Source of the DNA: Tillus elongatus
Taxonomy: Eukaryota > Arthropoda > Insecta > Coleoptera > Cleridae
NCBI GenBank assembly: GCA_964006375.1
Contig: OZ023263.1
Location: 134,644,454-134,708,453 of the forward strand
DNA: 64,000 nt
Direction of reading: 5' to 3'
The first letter of the stretch is position 1. Each line of letters opens with the position of its first letter. Under the pieces are notes generated by a model. That model had not been told where the DNA came from and did not search any database. It saw nothing but the letters and a program-made list of their open reading frames with translations. Positions 57,409-64,000 of this stretch are shown one piece after another. The position numbers and the translations under genes are program-made.

Positions 57409-57831
57409 TGTTCATGCTCGTTGTTCTGTCACTTTTAAATTCAAATGTCGCGCGCTACACTGACATAGAGTAAGTGTTACTAATGGTTTCCGCCAGAAGA
57501 CCAGAGAGGGGGAAGAAGAATGAGAGAAGGGAGAGAAGCTTGCATCCCTCTGCCACTTGTTTTTGAGTCCTTGAAGAGGCAAGAGGTCTCGAGAAAGCGA
57601 ATTGCTTTCAACCCCTTGAAGAGACACGAGGTCTCTAAATATCCATTTTGTTTGTAAGTCCTTTGGGAGACACGAGGTCCCTAGAGGTGTTGTGTGTGAA
57701 TACAGAAAAACGAAGCTTATGTTCCTGCATTATTGGAGAATAAAGGTAGGTAACTTTGCTTATTGTCAGTGCCCTATTTGTTCTGTTTTTTTTTGTTATT
57801 CATTATAAAATAAATACACGTGGTATTTACA
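57409..57831 (+). repeat. 5' LTR of BEL/Pao element
   Basis: TGTTCATGCTCG...GGTATTTACA. Polyadenylation signal AATAAA at 57,739-57,744. Three related short repeats (AAGAGGYAMGAGGTCTC at about 57,577 and 57,618, GGGAGACACGAGGTCCC at about 57,666) precede it. Confidence 0.95.
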
Positions 57832-57833
57832 TT

Positions 57834-57850
57834 TGGCCCATCGACCGGAT
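57834..57850 (+). promoter_or_regulatory. Primer-binding site
   Basis: TGGCCCATCGACCGGAT begins two bases after the 5' LTR; the TGG start pairs with the CCA end of a tRNA primer. I do not assign the tRNA species. Confidence 0.6.
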
Positions 57851-58081
57851 TTTTATAGTTGTTTTGTTTTGTTATTAGTTGATACAGTCCATTTTTTGAA
57901 GTAATTTTACTTGTTTCCTTTAGTCTAGTAAATTTGTAATTGTTTATTGCCGTGTTGAGTCATTTAATTTCAAGGTGACGTTATTGCTTGTATATAACTA
58001 GGTACATACTCGAATTGCATATTGTTGAAATCACGTTTGCATATTGTTTAAATCGCGTTTAGGAATTTTTTGCGTTGAACA

Positions 58082-61000
58082 ATGGAGTTGATTCAGCTAA
58101 AAAATAAGCGCGAAAGCGTTTATAGACGAGTAGAAGCCATATTGCACGTGGCTCAACAGGTCAAAATAGACGCAGTAGTGGATTTAGATAGGTTGAATAG
58201 ATTTGAGGTTCGTTTTGAGGCGTTGAATGAGTTGGTCAATCTATTTGATTCATTGCATTTGGACATCGTGTCGGTAGTTGATCGATCAGAGTTGGAGAGC
58301 GAGCATGAAATGCAGAACAAATTCGATGAACTGCAATACTCTATAAAAACTATCTATCGAGAACTGAGAGGTTATGCAAATAAAGCCGCTGAGAATCAAG
58401 CTCGATCCGTTTTTCACGGTAGTTCGAAATCGAGTCGAGCATCGAGTAAGTCGCGGTGTTCTGTCAAATCATCGAACGCTCGATCTCTCAGTGAAAAGGA
58501 AGTAACGAACGCAAACGCGATTATGTCAACTTCAAATTTAAACAGACATTTGAGGTTACCGAAAATCGAAATGCCAAAATTCGATGGAAATTGGAAAAAC
58601 TGGCCAACCTTTTATGATCTGTTTAAAACAATGATTCATGAGAACGAATCATTGTCAGATATTGAAAAGTTCCAATATTTGAGTGCTTCGTTAGTGAAGG
58701 ATGCAGCTGGCCTCATCAAAAATTTACCGCTAACGGGAAGCAATTATGGGATTGCATTCAAGTCTCTGGTCTCAAGGTATCACAATACCCGGGTTTTGTT
58801 GACCAATTATTGGCAGGGTATTGTACAGGCCCCCAAAGCAAATAGTGAATCTGCTTCTTCCCTACGAACGTTGTTGTCTGTATTCTGTGAAAATTTGGAA
58901 GCGTTGAAGCAGTTTGAACATGACATGTGGGATTTCACTAAATTCAACATGTTGCTGCAAAAGGTGGATATGAGTCTTAAGCAAAAATTTGAGCTTGAGT
59001 TTTGCGAATCGGACATTCCCAGTTTTAGTAGTTTATGTAGATTCTTGGAAAAGCAGTGTAAAGCAATGGAGACAACTGCCTTAACTTCCAATTATGTGAC
59101 TAATAGAAGGCAGCATGTTTCAGCAACCACTGCTAGGCCCGCTTCGTCCTTTGTTACCAGCACAAAGCTTGTATGTGCTTATTGTAAGGAGGAGCACCCC
59201 ATGCTCAAGTGTGATGGATTTCTATCTTTATCCTCTCATAAACGGTATACGTTCGCAAAAAATAATAATCTTTGTTTTAACTGTTTATCAAACTCGCATG
59301 CCAGCAGGGAGTGCAAGTCATCAAGTTGTCGTGTATGTAATAAATACCATCATACATTATTGCACTTCCCAAAAGCACCGGCATCGGGAGATGAGAGTGA
59401 CTCAAACAAGCCACCTGTGGAAGAGCCACAAGGTGCAGAGCAATTGCGTGTGTTGGCAAGTGTGGTAAAAAGGGAACAGTCCGTGTTACTGGCAACTATA
59501 ATGCTATTAGTACGAGATAAAAATGGAAAGGTTAGGAGATGTCGAGCTCTCCTGGATTGTGCGAGTGAGGCTAATTTCATTTCGCAGCAGTGTGTTGAAA
59601 AATTGGGGCTCAACACCTCATCTCGTTCAGTGATGGTTCAAGGCTTGAACCAAATGAGCTCGCTTGCTAGCCAAGGCACTCTCAAATGTCGAGTAGAGTC
59701 CATTTATGAGCCAACAAAGTTAGAGTTGGACATGATTGTGATTCCGAACATTTGTTCCAAGATCCCTTCTGCTAAAATTGAGCAGTGCCACTGGCAACAT
59801 ATTCAGAACTTAGAGTTGGCAGATTCAGAGTTTGGTATACCAGGGGACATTGAAATTTTGTTGGGTACTGACGTTTATGCTCATGTGGTTAGACCTGGAA
59901 TAAAGAGAGGGCCTCGAGGTGCACCAGTGGCCATCAATACTGTTTTTGGTTGGGTGCTTATGGGCAGTGTAGAACAGTCAAAGTCTCATTCTGTTGTGAA
60001 TAGTTTATGCACGTTGGTCGACTTGGATCATACCTTGAAACAGTTTTGGAGCTTGGAACAGGTACCACAAGGTTTAGTTATGTCTCCGGAAGATAAAAAA
60101 TGTGAGGAAATCTTCAAGAAGACTCAGCACCGAAATAGTGCTGGGAGATATATTTTAAATATGCCCTTTCGTGAGGGTACTCCGTGTTTGGGAGAATCTT
60201 TCAGTGTTGCATTGAGGCGGTTTTACTCCCTGGAAGCACGTCTTAGTAGGGATCCAGCGTTGCACAAGTCCTATTCGGAGTTTATCAGGGATTATTATGA
60301 GTCTGGCCATATGTCTCTGGTATCAGATGTAGCGGTGGAACCATCTGATGCATACTATATTCCCCATCATTGTGTGTTGCGTCCTCACAGCCTTTCGACC
60401 AAACTGCGGGTGGTATTTGATGCTAGTTCCAAAAGTACGAATGGTGTATCTCTGAACGATACGTTGTTAGTGGGAGCGAAGTTGCAGACAGATATTGCCA
60501 CTGTGTTGTTGAAATTTCGCTCAAACAAAATTGCATTTACTGCTGACATTCGGCAAATGTATCGACAAATTTTGGTTGTAGATAATCATAGGGATTATCA
60601 AAGAATTCTCTGGAGGTTCTCAAAGGGGGAACCTGTACAGAAATATCGCCTTAATACTGTCACATATGGGGTCTCCTCAAGCCCACACATGGCAATCCGA
60701 ACAATGATGCAGCTTTGTGATGATGAGGAATCATCTTTTCCATTGGCAGCAAAGCTAGTTCGGTCCGATCTCTATGTGGATGATGTAGTCAGTGGAGTCG
60801 ACTCATTGTCAGAGGCTTTTGAGTTGCAACGGCAATTGATTGGGTTGTTTGCTAAGGGGGGTTTTGAATTGAAGAAGTGGGCCAGCAATAATTCGAAACT
60901 GTTGTCCACAGTATCAGCTGATAGTCAGCAACCTCGATCGTTAGATTTAAATGATCCATCAGTGTTGAAAATTTTAGGATTGCAGTGGTGTCCCATAGGT

Positions 61001-63298
61001 GATACATTCTCTTTTAATGTTGAACCTATTGATCGTCCGTGCACAAAACGAAATCTTCTTTCGGAATTGGCAAGAATTTATGACCCCCTGGGTTTTTTGT
61101 CTCCTGTTACCCTGTTGGCAAAATATCTTATGCAGTGCTTGTGGGAGCAAAAGGTGGGATGGGATGATAAGCCCTCAAAGGATATTGTTGGTCAGTGGTC
61201 TCAGTATAAATCACAACTCAGTGCGCTAGCAGGTTTATCAATTCCCAGAGGCGTAAAACACGATAATATCATCAGTACAGAACTCCATGGGTTCTGTGAT
61301 GCATCAGAGCGAGGGTATGCTGCAGTTGTTTACTTGAGACAAGTATCAGAGGAGGGTCAAGTTTGGATCAATTTTCTGTGTGCCAAGTCCAAGGTATCAC
61401 CTTTAAAAAGAATATCGATTCCACGTCTCGAATTGTGTGGGTGTTTATTGTTGGCAAAGCTTCTGGAATTTGTGTGTCGGGTGTATGAAGGTCGTTTTGA
61501 GTTTAACTCTATGTATGCTTGGTCAGACTCTATGGTGGCACTTGCCTGGATAAAATCATCTTCCAATAGGTGGAAGACCTTTATTGGGAATCGAGTAGCA
61601 AGCATACAAGAGAAGATTCCTCCAGAGTCATGGCATCACGTAAGTGGACAAGAAAACCCAGCTGATTGTGCATCGAGAGGCATGTTACCTTCTGGGTTTT
61701 GTGAGCATCCACTATGGTGGGCGGGACCCGCCTGGCTAAAATTGGCAAGAGAAAATTGGCCCAAGTCGTTGCGTTTTGAGCCGCCAGAAGAGTGCCTGGC
61801 GGAGCAACGAACTCTCCCCGTACTAGTTACTTTGGCAAATGAGGAGTGGCTCAGTAAACTTTTGAATCGCTTTTCGCATCTACGGAGAATTCAGGGTGTT
61901 GTTGTATATTGTCAGCGGTTTGTGCGAAATTGTAGGGTGTCTCCATCTGACCGAACTACTGCATCTCTGACAGCCACCGAATTACAGGAGGCGCTTCATA
62001 TGCTTATCAAATGTGCTCAAGGTGAAGTATTTCAAAGGGAAATAGCATCCTTGGTTAAAGGTGAGAGGTGTGCGAGGGCAATAAATAAGTTAGCCCCCTT
62101 TCTGGATACAGAGGGTATCCTCAGGGTGGGCGGTCGCCTTCGTCAAGCTGATGTTCCAGTTGAAGTGAAACACCCTATATTGTTGCCCCGCTCACATCGT
62201 CTCACCGAGTTAATCATTGCACACACACACCATGTCAATCTTCATCCTGGTCCTCGCACATTGCTTCATTTGCTTTCGCAACAGTTTTGGATTTTGTCCC
62301 CTCGGAGAGCTATTCATCATGTTTTGTCAAGGTGCTATCGTTGCTTTCGAGTGAATCCTACTCCCATGGCACCGATGATGTCTGATTTGCCAGTTGCCAG
62401 GGTTTCTCAGTTGAAGCCGTTTTCACACAGCGGAGTTGATTTTGCAGGTCCAGTTTTTGTGACATAGGGCAGATATCGAGGTGTCCGAAAGGTGAAAGCA
62501 TATATTTGTTTGTTTGTGTGCATGGCAACGAAGGCCCTCCATTTGGAAGTAGTGTCTGATCTTTCAGCTGAAGCCTTCTTGGCAGCTCTTCGGAGGTTTG
62601 TGGCTCGCAGAGGAAGATGTGACAATTTGTATAGCGATAGAGGTACCAACTTCGTCGGCTCAAATAAGCAGCTCTTAAACTATGCAAAGGGGGCAGCAGA
62701 TGCTTGTACCATTAAGTGGCATTTCAACCCCCCATCAGCTCCGCATTTTGGAGGTCTGTGGGAGGCAGGAGTGCGCTCAGTCAAGACTCACTTGCGAAGG
62801 GTGATCGGTTTGCAGATTCTGACCTTTGAGGAAATGTCCACGTTGCTTGCTCAAGTGGAATCAGTTTTGAATTCTCGACCATTGTGTAGTGCGAGTACTG
62901 ATCCAAATGATCTGTTAGCCCTATCCCCAGGACATTTTCTTACAATGGAACCGTTAGGTGCTCCTCCTGATGCTGATTTGACTTTGTTAAGTATGAATCG
63001 CTTGTCACGCTGGCAGCTGGTGCAAAGGATCCACCAGGACTTTTGGCGCCGCTGGAAGAACGAATACCTGCATACACTGCAGCAGCGTGGTAAGTGGGAT
63101 ACTGTGCAAACGTCCCCCCCGATCGGAGCTTTAGTTGTGATTAAAGATGAGACTTCGTCACCTCTTGTTTGGAAGCTCGGACGCATTATGCAACTATACC
63201 CAGGCCGTGATGGTATAGCTCGGGTAGCTCAAGTTCGCACTAGTAGCGGCACTTTTGATAGGCCTCTGACGAAGTTATGTCTGTTGCCATCGCAGTAA
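58082..63298 (+). pseudogene. BEL/Pao gag-pol polyprotein with one in-frame TAG
   Basis: Open from ATG 58,082 for 1,461 codons; TAG at 62,465-62,467, then the same frame continues to TAA 63,296-63,298. Order: coiled-coil gag N-terminus; DUF1759-type gag (about 150-340, 'LPKIEMPKFDGNWKNWPTFY'); zinc knuckles (about 363-415, 'CAYCKEEHPMLKC', 'CFNCLSNSHASREC', 'CRVCNKYHH'); DUF1758-type protease (about 486, 'LLDCASEANFIS'); RT ('FTADIRQMYRQI' near 820, 'YVDDVVSG' near 897); RNase H ('GFCDASERGYAAVVYLR' near 1,065); integrase zinc-binding HHCC (about 1,378-1,423) and core ('SGVDFAGP', 'YSDRGTNFVG', 'GLWEAGVRSVK'). C-terminal DUF5641-like part ('LSRWQLVQRIHQDFWRRW'). The TAG lies just after the first catalytic Asp of the integrase. 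Nonsense mutation or read-through are possible; no env gene. Confidence 0.9.
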
Positions 63299-63440
63299 TA
63301 CGTCTGCCTTGAAATTTTTTTTTGTACAGTTAATTATAAATCCAATAGCTTCAGTTTTTTATTTTTTGTGCTTATTGTAAATTTTTGTTTTGTTTGTTTA
63401 TTTGAGAGACAATATAATTGTGAAAATAAATCCTTATTTT

Positions 63441-63451
63441 GGTGGGCGGAA
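63441..63451 (+). promoter_or_regulatory. Polypurine tract
   Basis: GGTGGGCGGAA directly before the 3' LTR, the expected primer for plus-strand synthesis. Confidence 0.65.
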
Positions 63452-63874
63452 TGTTCATGCTCGTTGTTCTGTCACTTTTAAATTCAAATGTCGCGCGCTA
63501 CACTGACATAGAGTAAGTGTTACTAATGGTTTCCGCCAGAAGACCAGAGAGGGGGAAGAAGAATGAGAGAAGGGAGAGAAGCTTGCATCCCTCTGCCACT
63601 TGTTTTTGAGTCCTTGAAGAGGCAAGAGGTCTCGAGAAAGCGAATTGCTTTCAACCCCTTGAAGAGACACGAGGTCTCTAAATATCCATTTTGTTTGTAA
63701 GTCCTTTGGGAGACACGAGGTCCCTAGAGGTGTTGTGTGTGAATACAGAAAAACGAAGCTTATGTTCCTGCATTATTGGAGAATAAAGGTAGGTAACTTT
63801 GCTTATTGTCAGTGCCCTATTTGTTCTGTTTTTTTTTGTTATTCATTATAAAATAAATACACGTGGTATTTACA
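63452..63874 (+). repeat. 3' LTR of BEL/Pao element
   Basis: Same 423 bp as the 5' LTR with no difference found on reading both; ends TTTACA next to the target duplication GCTAG. Confidence 0.95.
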
Positions 63875-64000
63875 GCTAGTTCTCCTGGTAGCAGCGATTA
63901 ACTCAAATATGCCAAGAGTAACCTACCCCTAAATGGGAGTGTTTTTCAGTCAACTTCTGGTATCGAGTTTATTGTTGATAGTAGTGATTGTATATATATA
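63875..64000. repeat. 143-bp satellite array, right part
   Basis: Resumes with the second half of the interrupted unit (TCTCCTGGTAGCAGCGATTA) and starts the next unit at 63,951, ending the window in a TATATA run. Confidence 0.8.

Larger units (their letters stand above)
57409..63874 (+). mobile_element. BEL/Pao LTR retrotransposon, full length
   Basis: 6,466 bp with 423-bp LTRs that I find identical, starting TG and ending CA. 5-bp target duplication GCTAG (57,404-57,408 and 63,875-63,879). Primer-binding site, one long gag-pol frame and a polypurine tract are in place. It sits inside one unit of the 143-bp satellite, whose two halves add up to 143 bp across the insertion. Identical LTRs imply a very recent insertion. 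Confidence 0.95.

Noticed and set aside
57412..57627. 71-codon minus-strand frame repeated at 63,455-63,670
   Set aside because: Lies inside the two identical LTRs; duplicated only because the LTRs are.

Overview
The window is AT-rich eukaryotic nuclear DNA, almost certainly from an arthropod and most likely an insect. It shows dense transposon relics, long (TA)n tracts, a BEL/Pao retrotransposon, RNase H-bearing non-LTR retrotransposons, and pogo-, mariner- and hAT-type DNA transposons. I cannot fix the insect order; a hemipteran is a guess. No complete host gene is visible. Two weak exon candidates (31.9 kb and 51.9-53.1 kb) are all I can offer for host coding sequence.

Left part (1-6.4 kb): non-coding repeats, paired hairpins, (TA)n tracts and the first copy of a 1.3-kb dispersed repeat whose second copy lies at 22.0-23.3 kb. 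At 6,447-16,014 sits a Polinton/Maverick- or adintovirus-like integrated element bounded by long terminal inverted repeats and lying between two (TA)n tracts. It carries a virion and packaging gene set: a KilA-N protein, a DUF8207-like protein, an FtsK/HerA-type packaging ATPase, a pX/pVI-like core protein, an adenain-like cysteine protease, a penton-like and a hexon-like capsid protein. No protein-primed DNA polymerase and no integrase is visible. The KilA-N, ATPase and hexon genes are broken; the other four frames are open. Its left terminal repeat is duplicated in tandem (2 x 679 bp, no difference seen), and both ends are packed with TGACAG/CTGTCA, TGACGTCA and GCGCATGCGC motifs.

Middle (16.5-28.2 kb): two damaged copies of one endonuclease/RT/RNase H LINE on the minus strand, the first joined head-to-tail to a 5' fragment of a third. 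Then (28.8-35.7 kb) come a tRNA-derived SINE, a mariner relic, a 1.17-kb non-autonomous hAT element with near-perfect 8-bp target duplications, and small tandem duplications.

36.0-51.0 kb is a tandem segmental duplication (unit about 6 kb). The second unit was later hit by a 3.1-kb pogo/Tigger-like transposon with TA target duplication and many subterminal repeats. 51-57 kb holds hairpins, SINE and hAT-like ends, microsatellites and degenerate tandem repeats. 57.4-63.9 kb is a complete, very young BEL/Pao element (423-bp LTRs with no difference seen, 5-bp target duplication GCTAG) inserted in a 143-bp satellite array; its pol frame carries one in-frame TAG in the integrase.

Functionally the window is a transposon graveyard. 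The only genes that would work together are those of the Polinton-like element: ATPase for DNA packaging, protease for maturation, penton and hexon for the shell, pX-like core protein, with KilA-N and the DUF8207-like protein as accessory factors. Without its own polymerase and integrase it could move only with help from an autonomous relative.
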